Shown: positions 22,983 through 32,624 of the stretch, piece by piece | Layout: each line of letters opens with the position of its first letter | How positions within the stretch are numbered: the first letter of the stretch is position 1 | Assembly: GCF_020524325.1 (NCBI RefSeq) | Contig: NZ_JAIVKY010000009.1 | Coordinates: forward strand, 186,001-250,000 | Origin: Sutcliffiella horikoshii | GTDB taxonomy: Bacteria; Bacillota; Bacilli; Bacillales; Bacillaceae_I | Direction of reading: 5' to 3' | Length of the DNA stretch: 64,000 nt | The notes under the pieces: model-generated | Seen by the model: the letters and a program-made list of their open reading frames with translations, nothing else | The model's database searches: none | What the model was told of the DNA's origin: nothing | Made by a program: the position numbers and the translations under genes

Positions 22983-23807
22983 TCACAAATGATGATTAAC
23001 CCTAGGGTGATTCCCCTCTCTATCTCTAAAAATCTGCACAAACTCCAACAATCCCTCTACCGCTGCGCTCATTAATTTCTCTCCTTTTTCCCTCGTCGCC
23101 TGTGTTGGGTCACCCAGCGTTCCCGTTTCCGAAATAGAGCTCCAGTGAGGGACCATGACAACGGGTCTTCCTTCGCCTTTTCCCACGAGATCTAGCCAGA
23201 AGTATTTGGACATTTGGTATTTGTCGATGTCGCGGACTGCTTTCTCCATTTGGACAAGGTCTTCTTTGATGGCGAGGTACATCGAGGTTTCAAGCTCACA
23301 GGCATGGTTGATGCCTCCAGGGCTTTCTGAGTCGCGGATTTGTTCGGTTAGCTGGACGACGGGCTCGAAGTCCCAATGGGAGATGGAGGTACATTGAACA
23401 TCTGGATAATGAAGCATTGTCTGTCTTGCAGCTACTTTTAGGAGTGACACATTACTGCCATGGCCATTCATAAGTAAGATTTTTTTAAAGCCTTGATGTG
23501 CAAGGCTATTGCAGACATCCACTACATAATTGATGAACGTTTCGCTGCTGATGGAAATAACGCCTGGAAAGTCCATTTGGTGAGGGGCATAGCCATGGTT
23601 AATTGGTGGAATGATCACCATATTTTCCGGTGATTTCGCACCAGCGCGGTAGCAGATTTCCGATGCTAGGACGAGGTCGGTATCAATAGGTAGGTGGTGG
23701 CCGTGCTCTTCAATCATCGCAACGGGGACAACCGCTACGCGTTCTTGTTTTACCGCTTCCTTTACCTCTGGCCACGTCATTTCCCCAAAAAGATGTTTTT
23801 TTGTCAT
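22983..23807 (-). CDS. Creatininase family amidohydrolase
   Basis: 274 residues. The metal site of the creatininase fold is visible: EEHGHHLPIDTD (33-44) near the N-terminus and LLMNGHGSNVS near 115-125; FPGVISISSETF lies between. Family members hydrolyse small cyclic or linear amides such as creatinine, formamides of riboflavin precursors or mycofactocin peptides. As the last gene of the peptide operon (75 bases after the M20 gene) it probably releases ammonia or amino acids from an imported amide. GAAGGGG precedes the ATG. Confidence 0.85.
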   Translation of the reverse strand: MTKKHLFGEMTWPEVKEAVKQERVAVVPVAMIEEHGHHLPIDTDLVLASEICYRAGAKSPENMVIIPPINHGYAPHQMDFPGVISISSETFINYVVDVCNSLAHQGFKKILLMNGHGSNVSLLKVAARQTMLHYPDVQCTSISHWDFEPVVQLTEQIRDSESPGGINHACELETSMYLAIKEDLVQMEKAVRDIDKYQMSKYFWLDLVGKGEGRPVVMVPHWSSISETGTLGDPTQATREKGEKLMSAAVEGLLEFVQIFRDREGNHPRVNHHL

Positions 23808-23881
23808 GTAGATAAACCCCTTCTTTCCTTATTTTTTTCGCTTTTGTATCGCTTGTATTCTTTTATTATTTGGGACGTTAA

Positions 23882-25078
23882 TTAATTTGGAATACGTGTT
23901 CCGTCTCCCATCACTGACTTTCTGAACTCTTCTTTTATTTTTTGTTGCAGCTCCTTGCTTTGAATGACCTTCCAACAGGTGTGGGCCATTGTTTTTCCGG
24001 CCAGCAACATCGTGTCATAGGCGAGAGGAGTATTGCACATATCAGCAAATTCCTTTGTGTGGCCTGGGACAAGTTGGTCCGTTAAGGATAAAACTGGATG
24101 GATCGATGGCACCTTCAGACTCACATTGCCCATATCGATCGAGCCCATTCCTTCATGATGTTTGGATAGATCGACATAGTCAAATTCATCGAGACTTTCC
24201 TGGTACAGCCCAACTAGTGTTTGATTGCTCACCATCGCGGCATAAGGGTGACCAATTTCGTTGATTTCCACCTCTGTCCCACTCATAAGGGCGGCACCTT
24301 TTGCAATGTCCATGACCTGCGCACAGACTTCTTCTAAATAGTCATTATCAATGGAACGAACACAGAATTCTGCCACCGCGCGATGGGGGATGATGTTCGT
24401 TGCTTTTCCGCCTTCCTTAATAATGCCGTGGATACGTACATCTGGTTTTATGTGTTGGCGTAAGGCGCTCACCCCGTTAAACAGCTGAATCACACCATCC
24501 AGTGCGTTCTTCCCTTCCCATGGTTCAGAAGCTGCGTGCGCATTTTTTCCGTGGAAGATAAAGTCATAGCTGTGAAACGCCAATGATTTTACATCGATAA
24601 TTGTGGAGTAGCCTGGGTGGAACATCATCGCGACATCCACACCTTCAAAGGCACCTTCGTTGATGAGATCGATTTTCCCACCGACACCTTCTTCATCGTG
24701 TGTGCCTATTACGGATACTTCGAACGCCTCATCAATCTCCATCTGTGCAAGAGCTAATCCCGCTGCGACACTGGCGACACCGATAAGATGGTGCCCACAC
24801 GCATGGCCCACATCTGGAAGGGCATCATATTCTGCGCAGAATGCGATATGGGGACCGCCTTCTCCCTTTTTCTTGTTGGCAATAAACGCTGTTTCGAAAG
24901 GTCCCACTCCTCGTTGAACCGTGAAGCCTTTTTCCTCTAAATAATCACATAGGACTTTAGAGGATTTATACTCCTCTCCTCCTAGCTCCGGGTTTTGCTG
25001 GATATAGGTACTTAATGCGGCTAAGCCTTCTTTTTCCCGTTCTAGGATGGCATCGATTTGTTCTTTTGACACAAACAT
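23882..25078 (-). CDS. M20 family metallopeptidase / amidohydrolase
   Basis: 398 residues, M20D type (AbgB or PM20D2-like). Metal-site motifs are AEYDALPDVGHACGHH (82-97, with Cys94 and His96/97) and GTHDEEGVGGK near 130. The dimerisation domain follows (SYDFIFHGKNAHAASEPWEGKNALDG), and HPVLSLTDQLVPGHTKEF is at the C-terminal active site. These enzymes cleave N-acyl or dipeptide bonds of small substrates in the cytoplasm. It starts 7 bases after the ABC ATPase gene, so it acts on what that transporter imports. Confidence 0.88.
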   Translation of the reverse strand: MFVSKEQIDAILEREKEGLAALSTYIQQNPELGGEEYKSSKVLCDYLEEKGFTVQRGVGPFETAFIANKKKGEGGPHIAFCAEYDALPDVGHACGHHLIGVASVAAGLALAQMEIDEAFEVSVIGTHDEEGVGGKIDLINEGAFEGVDVAMMFHPGYSTIIDVKSLAFHSYDFIFHGKNAHAASEPWEGKNALDGVIQLFNGVSALRQHIKPDVRIHGIIKEGGKATNIIPHRAVAEFCVRSIDNDYLEEVCAQVMDIAKGAALMSGTEVEINEIGHPYAAMVSNQTLVGLYQESLDEFDYVDLSKHHEGMGSIDMGNVSLKVPSIHPVLSLTDQLVPGHTKEFADMCNTPLAYDTMLLAGKTMAHTCWKVIQSKELQQKIKEEFRKSVMGDGTRIPN

Positions 25079-25085
25079 TCACTCC

Positions 25086-26084
25086 TTAGTTAAGCTCTTC
25101 TGCAAAATGACAGGCTGCAAAATGGTTCTCGCTGTATTCCACTAGTGGTGGTTCCTCTGCTTTGCATTTTTCCTCGGCAAAGGGACATCTAGTATGGAAC
25201 CGGCATCCACTTGGGACATTGCTTGGATTGGGTGTTTCTCCTTTTAGAATCATTCGCTTCCGTTTTTCCCCGGCCACGGTTGGTTTTGGCATGACATTGA
25301 TCAATGCCTTCGTGTACGGATGGAGGCTTGCGGAAATCACTTTATCAACATCACCAATCTCGACGATTTTTCCTAAATACATGATGGCGATCCGGTCAGA
25401 AATCAACCAAGCAAGCGAGATATCATGGGTGATAAACAAGTAAGAGATGCCTTTTTTATCACGGAGATCCACCATTAGTCGTAAAATATCTGCTCGGACC
25501 GAAACATCCAGCATTGACACCGGCTCATCCGCCACGATAAATTCAGGATTCAAAATCAGGGCCGCTGCAATGACGACCCGTTGGCGCTGGCCGCCGCTTA
25601 GTTCATGAGGATAACGATACAAATATTGCTCCGCTGGTCTTAATCCGGCCCACTCTAACGCTTCTTTGACCTTTTCCTTCTTTTGTTGTTCACTTTTGAT
25701 AAGACCATTGATTTCTAACGGTTCTGCCACAATGTCAATGATCAGAAACTTGGAGTTCAGTGACTCATATGGATCCTGGAAAATCATCTGGGCTTTTTGC
25801 CGGAATGCTTGGATCTGCTTCTTATCCTTTTGCAAGATCGGCTTACCGTCGTAGGTGATGTCCCCTTCCACATTCTCAAGCAATTGCAGGATTGCTTTTC
25901 CTGTTGTCGTTTTCCCGCTGCCACTTTCACCAACGAGCGACAGGATCTCTCCTTTATTGATATCAATATCAATGCCGTCCACCGCTTTGACGCGTTTTTT
26001 TTCCTTTGAGAAAAGCCCTTTTAAAAAGCCAGTCTGTAAGTCGAAGTGGACGCGCAAATCTTTTGTTTTAATGAGACTTTTCAT
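25086..26084 (-). CDS. Peptide ABC transporter ATP-binding protein (OppF/DppF type)
   Basis: 332 residues. Walker A GESGSGKTT at 52-60, Q-loop QDPYESLNSKF, signature LSGGQRQRV near 163, Walker B FIVADEPVSMLD, H-loop ITHDISL. The C-terminal oligopeptide-transporter extension carries the Cys motif CRFHTRCPFAEEKC and later CHF, which may bind an Fe-S cluster as in DppD/F proteins. It powers import together with the preceding four genes. Its ATG lies 1 base after the stop of the partner ATPase gene, with GGGGGGAG overlapping that stop. Confidence 0.92.
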   Translation of the reverse strand: MKSLIKTKDLRVHFDLQTGFLKGLFSKEKKRVKAVDGIDIDINKGEILSLVGESGSGKTTTGKAILQLLENVEGDITYDGKPILQKDKKQIQAFRQKAQMIFQDPYESLNSKFLIIDIVAEPLEINGLIKSEQQKKEKVKEALEWAGLRPAEQYLYRYPHELSGGQRQRVVIAAALILNPEFIVADEPVSMLDVSVRADILRLMVDLRDKKGISYLFITHDISLAWLISDRIAIMYLGKIVEIGDVDKVISASLHPYTKALINVMPKPTVAGEKRKRMILKGETPNPSNVPSGCRFHTRCPFAEEKCKAEEPPLVEYSENHFAACHFAEELN

Positions 26085-26085
26085 C

Positions 26086-27045
26086 TTACTCCCCCCTTAA
26101 GTGACAGGCGACATAATGATCTTCGGCTATTTTTCTGAGTTCTGGCGCTGTCCGCCTACACTCCTCCGTTGCATGCTCGCATCGCGGATGAAAATAGCAG
26201 CCTGTCGGCGGGTTGATTAAATTGGGTGGAGACCCGGGAATCGATTCGGTCATTTCCCGTTTTCCGTGAATATCCGGGAACGCTTTGACAAGCTTTTGTG
26301 TGTAAGGGTGAGAGCTGTGATTGATCACGTTTTCCACCGTTCCCGACTCCACGATTTTCCCGGCATACATCACCACGGCTTTGTCACAAGTTTCCGCCAT
26401 CACCGACAAATCATGAGTAATGAGAATGAGTGACATCCCAAGCTCTGCCCGCAGCTTTTCCAGTAATTCTAATATCTGTGCTTGCACCATGACATCGAGC
26501 GCTGTTGTCGGCTCGTCGCCTATTAATATTTTCGGATCGCAGGCAAGAGCCATCGCAATCATAACCCGTTGCTTCATTCCGCCACTAAATTCATGAGGAT
26601 ATTGGTCGATTCTATCTGGATCGATTTCGACTAATTCCAAAAGCCCCTTGGCTTTTTTTCTGGCTGCCTTGTAATCCAATTTATTGTGGTACATCATCAC
26701 ATCAGTGAGCTGTTCGCCGATTTTTTTGACGGGATTTAAGGCATTCATAGCCCCCTGGAAGGCAATCGCAATTTCATTCCAGCGATAGCGCCTGATTTGG
26801 TTGTCATTTAACGCTGCTAAATTTTTTCCATTATAATTGATCTCCCCGCCAGCAATCTCCCCTTCCTGTGGAAGGAGGCTGGTGATGGATAGGGCAGTGG
26901 TCGTTTTCCCACAGCCGGATTCGCCAACGAGGCCAATCGCTTCTCCCTTTTCAAGTGTGAAGCTGACATCGTCCACTGCTTTGACGATTCCGTCTTTTGT
27001 ATGAAAATAGGTTTTTAGGTTTTTAACTTCTAGAAGACTCATCAT
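26086..27045 (-). CDS. Peptide ABC transporter ATP-binding protein (OppD/DppD type)
   Basis: 319 residues. Walker A GESGCGKTT at 41-49, signature FSGGMKQRVMIAMAL, Walker B ILIGDEPTTALDV, and the C-terminal Cys motif GCYFHPRCEHATEEC. Two adjacent ATGs are possible starts; the ribosome site AAAGGAG lies within the last codons of the permease gene, 4 bases before the first ATG and 7 before the second, so MSLLEV at 27042 is equally likely. It forms the ATPase heterodimer with the next gene. Confidence 0.92.
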   Translation of the reverse strand: MMSLLEVKNLKTYFHTKDGIVKAVDDVSFTLEKGEAIGLVGESGCGKTTTALSITSLLPQEGEIAGGEINYNGKNLAALNDNQIRRYRWNEIAIAFQGAMNALNPVKKIGEQLTDVMMYHNKLDYKAARKKAKGLLELVEIDPDRIDQYPHEFSGGMKQRVMIAMALACDPKILIGDEPTTALDVMVQAQILELLEKLRAELGMSLILITHDLSVMAETCDKAVVMYAGKIVESGTVENVINHSSHPYTQKLVKAFPDIHGKREMTESIPGSPPNLINPPTGCYFHPRCEHATEECRRTAPELRKIAEDHYVACHLRGE

Positions 27046-27918
27046 CTATCTCCTTTTTAACTTTGGGTTCAAAATTTCATCAAAGGCATACCCGATAAAG
27101 GTAAAGCCAAGTACCACCAGCACGACACATAATCCCGGCGCCATCAAGTACCAGTACGCCCCAAGACTTGCTGCCCCTGATTCAAAGGCATAATGCAGCA
27201 TCATGCCCCAGCTTGGTTGGGTTGTATCTCCCATTCCTAAGAAACTCAAGGTTGTTTCGGATAAAATTGCAACTGCCGAAACGAGTACGGTGTTAGCGAA
27301 AATCAAAGGAAATACGTTCGGTAAAATATGTTTTCTCATTATATAGAAGTGATTGGCCCCGATGGAGCGGGCACGCTCGATAAACTGCCTTTCTTTGATT
27401 GAAAGGGTTTGGGAGCGAACAATGCGGGCCGTTCCTGGCCAACTCGTTAAGCCAATGACCAATATGATGTTCCAAAGGCTTGCTCCGAGAATAGCTGTTA
27501 AGACGAGGGCCAGTGGCAGCCATGGTAGCACCAAAAACACGTCGGTTATTCTCATTAACAATGTATCTACTTTTCTTCCATAATAGCCGGAAGCGATCCC
27601 GACCACCGTTCCGACAAACATGGAAATTAAGGTGGAGATGAATCCGACCATGATCGAGATTCTGGCACCTAAGATGACGCCTCCTAACACATCTCTGCCA
27701 AGGTCATCGGTTCCGAGCAAGTTGTCCCAGGTTGGGGGACTTAGCACGTCCGCTACCCCGTATTCCTTTGGATCATAGTCGGTTATCAGTGGGCCAAAAA
27801 TCGCAATCAGCACGAAGAATCCGAGAATGATTGCTCCTGAGTACCCCATTTTGTTCCGGATAAATGTTGTGAGAAATTCTTTTGTTTTCTTTGCAGCAAT
27901 GATATGTTTTTGTTCCAT
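27046..27918 (-). CDS. Peptide ABC transporter permease (OppC/DppC type)
   Basis: 290 residues. The N-terminal helix is followed by the family loop LSPPTWDNLLGTDDLGRDVLG and five further helices. The EAA loop that contacts the ATPase is RARSIGANHFYIMRKHILPN near 195-214. Its stop codon adjoins the next gene's start, and it begins 11 bases after the DppB-type gene. Confidence 0.92.
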   Translation of the reverse strand: MEQKHIIAAKKTKEFLTTFIRNKMGYSGAIILGFFVLIAIFGPLITDYDPKEYGVADVLSPPTWDNLLGTDDLGRDVLGGVILGARISIMVGFISTLISMFVGTVVGIASGYYGRKVDTLLMRITDVFLVLPWLPLALVLTAILGASLWNIILVIGLTSWPGTARIVRSQTLSIKERQFIERARSIGANHFYIMRKHILPNVFPLIFANTVLVSAVAILSETTLSFLGMGDTTQPSWGMMLHYAFESGAASLGAYWYLMAPGLCVVLVVLGFTFIGYAFDEILNPKLKRR

Positions 27919-27929
27919 CTTCCTTCACC

Positions 27930-28904
27930 CTAGGCTTTATTATTTATTCGTGGATCCAAGTAACCATATATGATGTCCGCACAAAGATTGGCAAGCACGA
28001 CACAGACACTGACAATCAGGAAAATCCCTTGCAGTAACGGATAATCTCTATTGTTTAATGCTTCATACATCAAGCGTCCCAAGCCTGGCCACGAAAATAC
28101 CGTTTCAATTTGAATCGCGCCTGCTATCATAAAACCGATGTTGATCGCGATGATGGTCACCATGGGGAGCATCGCATTTGGCAGCGCATGTCTTCTAATA
28201 ATTAACTTTTCCGAGAAGCCTTTGGCTTTCGCGGTGGTGATATAGTCCTCTGTCAAAACCTCAAGTAAGGAATTACGCATGATCAAGACAAATTGCCCAA
28301 TTAAGACTAGGGCCAATGTTAAAGTTGGTAAAAATAAATGCTTGGACACATCCAGTGCCTTCTCAAAGGAATTGGCAAATACCGCACCTGCTGTACTCAT
28401 CCCGCTGGTTGGAAATAGGTTCAGTGTGACGCTAAAAAAGACAACCAGCATGATTCCAAGCCAAAATGTAGGCATCGCGTAGGTAATGAGAGAAAAAGTT
28501 AAAGAGATAATATCAATTTTCTTGCCTCGTTTAGACGCTGCCACAATCCCAATGAACATCCCAGCAATGATTGCGACAATTGTGGATAACCCCACGAGTA
28601 AAAGGGTCGGGACCAGCTTTTCACCAATGACTTGAATGACTGGCTCTTTGGTCATAAAGGACATTCCGAGATCTCCCTGAGCCAGCTGCTTAAAATAGAG
28701 CCAGAGCTGGACATACATGGGCTGGTCGACTCCAAATAATACTTTGATTTTTTCAATCGCTTCCTCAGAAGCATTCGGGTTCCGCACAATCATGGCTAAT
28801 GGGTTTCCTGGCATGACGCGAAAAAGAAAGAAGTTAATAATTAACACGAGGAAAATTGTCACCATAGATTGAAAGAGTTTCTTCATTAGATAGTATTTAT
28901 TCAT
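27930..28904 (-). CDS. Peptide ABC transporter permease (OppB/DppB type)
   Basis: The ATG at 28904 (MNKYYLMKKLF) has AAGGTG 7 bases upstream and is preferred to the longer frame from 28937. The 324-residue product has six helices, the N-terminal LFRVMPGNP motif of OppB proteins and the EAA loop TTAKAKGFSEKLIIRRHALPN. It pairs with the OppC-type subunit to form the membrane channel. Confidence 0.92.
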   Translation of the reverse strand: MNKYYLMKKLFQSMVTIFLVLIINFFLFRVMPGNPLAMIVRNPNASEEAIEKIKVLFGVDQPMYVQLWLYFKQLAQGDLGMSFMTKEPVIQVIGEKLVPTLLLVGLSTIVAIIAGMFIGIVAASKRGKKIDIISLTFSLITYAMPTFWLGIMLVVFFSVTLNLFPTSGMSTAGAVFANSFEKALDVSKHLFLPTLTLALVLIGQFVLIMRNSLLEVLTEDYITTAKAKGFSEKLIIRRHALPNAMLPMVTIIAINIGFMIAGAIQIETVFSWPGLGRLMYEALNNRDYPLLQGIFLIVSVCVVLANLCADIIYGYLDPRINNKA

Positions 28905-28967
28905 CGTTTTCACCTTCGCCTTTGTAATAAAGGGCAAAGTAGCTTCGCACTTTGCCCTTTATTTTTC

Positions 28968-30761
28968 TTACATATCGTCGTCGATTGACACATCTTTTTT
29001 CTTTCGTTTTACAAGGAAAATCCCCGTCATAATCGCGGCTGCCACGATGACAACCGCAATGATTGCTCCTGCGTTGCCGGCTGCTTCTTCATTTTCCGTT
29101 GTGTCCGATGCAGTAGCTACGGTGCCATCCTCAGTGTCAGCAATTTCTTCCCCAGCTGATGCTAGTTTTACATTTAAATAGTTTTCATGATTGAAAGAAT
29201 AGAAGTATACCCCTGCTACTTTTGTCCAGCCTTCCCATTTGTCACTATTTACAGCTTGAAGAGCGTTATCATACATAAGGATGATATATGGGGCATCCTC
29301 GTATAACATCTCCTGCATTTCATGAACAACCTTTTGTCTTTCCTCTTTATCTATGATCGTTTCTTGTTTGGCCAGTAGCTTGTCGTATGCTTCGTTGGCA
29401 TAATAAGAGTCGCTTAAGTTCCCTATTTCTTCCGAGGACATTACATTTAGAATTGTAGTTGGATCGGCGTCTGTTCCCCAGCCCCAAATGAACATATCAA
29501 AGTCCGCATTATCATAGATTCTGTCGCCCAGAAGTCCATCATCAACTGTTTCAAGCTTCACACCAATTCCTACATCTTCTAGCATGCTGCTAATCATTTC
29601 CCCAGCACGGACTTCCTCGGAGGTTTTGGAACGAACCATTAATTCAAACTCTAGGGGCTCCCCATCTGCTTCTCGGATTCCATCACCATCTTCGTCCTTA
29701 AATCCGGCATTATCCAAGATTTCCTTTGCTTTTGCCGGATCAAAGGAACGCAGGTTTTCCGGTTTGTAGTGCCAGAAATCTAAGCTTGGTGGGATTAATG
29801 TCGATCCAGGTGCTGCTTGACCGGCATATGCCACATCAATGATTTTCTGTTTATCAATTGCATAGCTCATCGCATGACGAATATCTTTTTCACGAAGGAG
29901 TGGATTTCCTTTTGAATTGTCATCTGGCCAAGTGTTGATGGAAAGCTCCGTAAAACCGTGGGTGGTCGCGGAAATCACTTCAATGCTTTCCTCTGCGTCC
30001 AGCACTTTCACTTGGTTTGCTCCAATATTAATGGCTGCATCAATCTCGCCTATTTTTAAGGATTGCGTCAAGGTGTCTGTGTTAGCATAAAGTACGAATA
30101 CAAGGCTATTGACGTTGGCTGGTTTGTAGAAGTAGTCCGGGTTCTTTTCCAGCTTGATGAACTCATCTTTCTTGAATTCGCTAAACTTAAATGCACCTGT
30201 TCCAATTGGGTTTTGATTAGGCCATGTTTCTAGGTCTGCCATGGAGATGTCTTCCCAGATATGCTTTGGTAAAATCGGCGTCGTGCTTTGCAGCATGTTC
30301 GCTTTCGGTTCCTCTGTTTTTATGACGACCGTCAGCTCATCCGGCGTTTCAATGGAGGTGATTCCATCCAAGTATCCAGCGTATAAGCCTAAGCCGCTCT
30401 CTTGTAAAGTTTCATAGGTGAACTTTACGTCTGCAGAAGTGAATGGAGTCCCATCATGCCATTTGACTCCCTCTTGCAGATTGAACGTCCAAGTTAAATT
30501 ATCATCACTTACCTGCCAATCCTTTGCCAATCTACCAACAGGCTCGACATTATTATCAAAGGCAACTAATGGATCATAGATTAACTTAAAGATTTCAGTC
30601 GCGGAAATCGTCCACGCCAGAAACGGACTCAGACTATCTGCCTCTGCTGTCCAACCGATTTTCAAGGTTGCTGTCTCCTCCGCATTCGCCTTGCTCATTG
30701 GTAGTACCATGTAGCTGAACACCAAAATGACAGTTAATAATATACTTCCTAGCTTTTTCAT
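28968..30761 (-). CDS. ABC transporter substrate-binding protein with C-terminal membrane anchor
   Basis: The ATG at 30761 follows GAGGGG at 7-8 bases; the frame back to 30803 is an extension. The 597-residue product has a signal peptide ending in SKANA, with no lipobox cysteine. It then has an SBP_bac_5 domain (TLKIGWTAEADSLSPF, VKWHDGTPFTSADVKFTYE, NPIGTGAFKFSEFKKDEFI, DIRHAMSYAIDKQKI). A Thr/Glu/Ala-rich linker leads to a C-terminal helix (AGAIIAVVIVAAAIMTGIFLV) and a KRKKK tail. The protein is thus held by a C-terminal membrane anchor instead of a lipid, which is rare in Firmicutes. It delivers peptides or related solutes to the adjacent permeases. Confidence 0.9.
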   Translation of the reverse strand: MKKLGSILLTVILVFSYMVLPMSKANAEETATLKIGWTAEADSLSPFLAWTISATEIFKLIYDPLVAFDNNVEPVGRLAKDWQVSDDNLTWTFNLQEGVKWHDGTPFTSADVKFTYETLQESGLGLYAGYLDGITSIETPDELTVVIKTEEPKANMLQSTTPILPKHIWEDISMADLETWPNQNPIGTGAFKFSEFKKDEFIKLEKNPDYFYKPANVNSLVFVLYANTDTLTQSLKIGEIDAAINIGANQVKVLDAEESIEVISATTHGFTELSINTWPDDNSKGNPLLREKDIRHAMSYAIDKQKIIDVAYAGQAAPGSTLIPPSLDFWHYKPENLRSFDPAKAKEILDNAGFKDEDGDGIREADGEPLEFELMVRSKTSEEVRAGEMISSMLEDVGIGVKLETVDDGLLGDRIYDNADFDMFIWGWGTDADPTTILNVMSSEEIGNLSDSYYANEAYDKLLAKQETIIDKEERQKVVHEMQEMLYEDAPYIILMYDNALQAVNSDKWEGWTKVAGVYFYSFNHENYLNVKLASAGEEIADTEDGTVATASDTTENEEAAGNAGAIIAVVIVAAAIMTGIFLVKRKKKDVSIDDDM

Positions 30762-30832
30762 CCTTTTTCCCCCTCTTTTTTTATGGAAAAGCTGCTTTCG
30801 CATAACATCCCCCCCTTTATACGATAAGAGCC

Positions 30833-31786
30833 TTACTTCACACCAGATTCTGTTACAAATAGCTTTTTATTAGTTGCATCAAGATACGCATTCACGCCCA
30901 TCGGCAATGTTGCGAGATCTTCTGTGTGGCCAATCGGTAATCCATGGATTGCTGGAATTCCTAATGGTTCAATAAAGTCATATAAGATATCTTCCAAGCT
31001 AAAGGTAACGTGGAAGCCCGGATCCATTTTCTTCGGCTCACACAGGGTACATTCGCCAATGACAATACCCGCGGCCTCCTGTAGCTTGCCGGCATGTAGT
31101 AGGTGTGTAAACATGTGGTCGATATTCCATGGTTCTGACCATACCTCTTCCAGGAAAAGAATCTTTCCTTTCGTGTCAATCTCATAAGGGGTACCAAGTG
31201 AAGCACAGACGAGCGTCAGGTTTCCTCCTACTAGCTCTCCCTCTGCTTCCCCCTTGTTAATCTGATTGATCCACTTCTTCTCATTTGATTTGCGTATTTC
31301 TCCAATTGGTTCCGTTTCCATCAAAGCTTTAAAGAGGTACTCTTTTCGATAGTCGGTCAGATCCTCCGAGTTAAAACCCGCCATCCCAGGCCCATGGAAG
31401 GACACCAAGCCTGTATACTTTTGAAGCGCAAGGTGGATGGAGGTGATATCGCTGTAGCCAATAAAAATCTTCGGATTGTTCCTCACAAGCTCGAAATCTA
31501 TGTACCTTAGCATTCGTGCTGAGCCATATCCACCCTGTGTGACAAAGACAGCATCGACCTGATCATTCCGGAACATCTCATTGAAATCATGGGCCCGCTC
31601 CTTATCCGTTCCCGCTAAGTACTCATGCTTGTTATGGACATTTTCCCCCACGACGACCCGGAAGCCCCACTCCTCGAGCGTCTCGATACCGCGAATGATA
31701 TCGCTCCTGTTATAGTGTGGACTTGCAGGGGCCACGATTCCAATCGTATCTCCTTTCTGGAGCCGTTTTGGTTTGATTTTTTCCAT
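30833..31786 (-). CDS. Peptidase S66, LD-carboxypeptidase / MccF-like
   Basis: 317 residues. Family motifs are GDTIGIVAPASP (12-23), AVFVTQGGYGSARML (79-93) and the nucleophile elbow IGYSDIT with Ser112. The acidic and histidine partners appear in KILFLEEVWSEPWNIDHMF and GLPIGHTEDLATLP near the C-terminus. S66 enzymes trim L,D-bonds of murein tetrapeptides or inactivate peptide-nucleotide antibiotics. It has no signal peptide, so it acts in the cytoplasm. Placement between the regulator and the binding protein suggests turnover of imported cell-wall-type peptides. Confidence 0.9.
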   Translation of the reverse strand: MEKIKPKRLQKGDTIGIVAPASPHYNRSDIIRGIETLEEWGFRVVVGENVHNKHEYLAGTDKERAHDFNEMFRNDQVDAVFVTQGGYGSARMLRYIDFELVRNNPKIFIGYSDITSIHLALQKYTGLVSFHGPGMAGFNSEDLTDYRKEYLFKALMETEPIGEIRKSNEKKWINQINKGEAEGELVGGNLTLVCASLGTPYEIDTKGKILFLEEVWSEPWNIDHMFTHLLHAGKLQEAAGIVIGECTLCEPKKMDPGFHVTFSLEDILYDFIEPLGIPAIHGLPIGHTEDLATLPMGVNAYLDATNKKLFVTESGVK

Positions 31787-31801
31787 CTGGTATTCTCCTT
31801 T

Positions 31802-32584
31802 CTAGTAAACTTTCTTATAGCCCAAATCCCGTGAGATTTCTTCTGCGGCAAGGAGCAACGTTTTAAGATATGTTTGTCGTTTTTCTTCGCTGAAAAAGTG
31901 CTCCGGACCAGTTATGGCAATCCCCGCTTCTAGCTTGCCTTCGTAATTAAAGACCGGTGCCGCATAAGCAACGGCGCCTAATTGCAGCTCTCCTTCTGAC
32001 TTGGCATAGCCGTGCTGACGAATGGACTCGATGTCATTTTTCAGCTCTTGCCTCTGCGAAATGGTGATCGGCGTAAAGGTTTTGAACGTGTCTGATAATC
32101 GATCAAACTCTCTTTCTGGTAAATAAGCCAAGATCAATTTAGACAAGGCACCTGCATAAATAGGTAGCTTTTGCCCGACCTTAATTTCAAATCCAAAGTT
32201 ATGGAATGATTCAATATTGACTAAACACAGCGCCTCCCCATCATCATAAATACTTAAATTGACGTTCATCTCTGTCTTTTTCGCCAATCTATGCAAATAA
32301 GGAGACGCCTTTTGCACCAAGTCAAGCCCTTGGATAAGGATTCCCGCAACCCGAACAAATTGCATACCCGGGCGAAACTTCCCGGAAATTTCATCCTGCT
32401 CCAGATATCCTCGCTGCAAAAGCGATTGGACATTTCTGTGAACGGTTGTTAGGGGCAATCCAGTTTTTTTAGAGATATCTACTAGTGTAAGCTCGCGTTC
32501 TCTTAAGGAAAACGTCTCAATAATATCAAGTGCACGGTCCACCGCACGCACGCCTGTTTTACTTTTATCTAATGATGGTGTCAT
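31802..32584 (-). CDS. IclR family transcriptional regulator
   Basis: The ATG at 32584 with AAGGAGGG 10 bases ahead gives 260 residues; the frame to 32644 is an extension. The N-terminal winged helix (VDRALDIIETFSLRERELTLVDISKKTGLPLTTVHRNVQ, about 16-55) is followed by the IclR effector domain with SIYDDGEALCLVNIES, LPIYAGALSKLILAYLP and GYAKSEGELQLGAVAYAAPVF. It heads the operon that it probably regulates. A triple half-site lies 41 bases before its ATG. Confidence 0.9.
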   Translation of the reverse strand: MTPSLDKSKTGVRAVDRALDIIETFSLRERELTLVDISKKTGLPLTTVHRNVQSLLQRGYLEQDEISGKFRPGMQFVRVAGILIQGLDLVQKASPYLHRLAKKTEMNVNLSIYDDGEALCLVNIESFHNFGFEIKVGQKLPIYAGALSKLILAYLPEREFDRLSDTFKTFTPITISQRQELKNDIESIRQHGYAKSEGELQLGAVAYAAPVFNYEGKLEAGIAITGPEHFFSEEKRQTYLKTLLLAAEEISRDLGYKKVY

Positions 32585-32624
32585 GTTTTCGATCCCTCCT
32601 TTCAGCAAAATATTAGTGTTTTTG

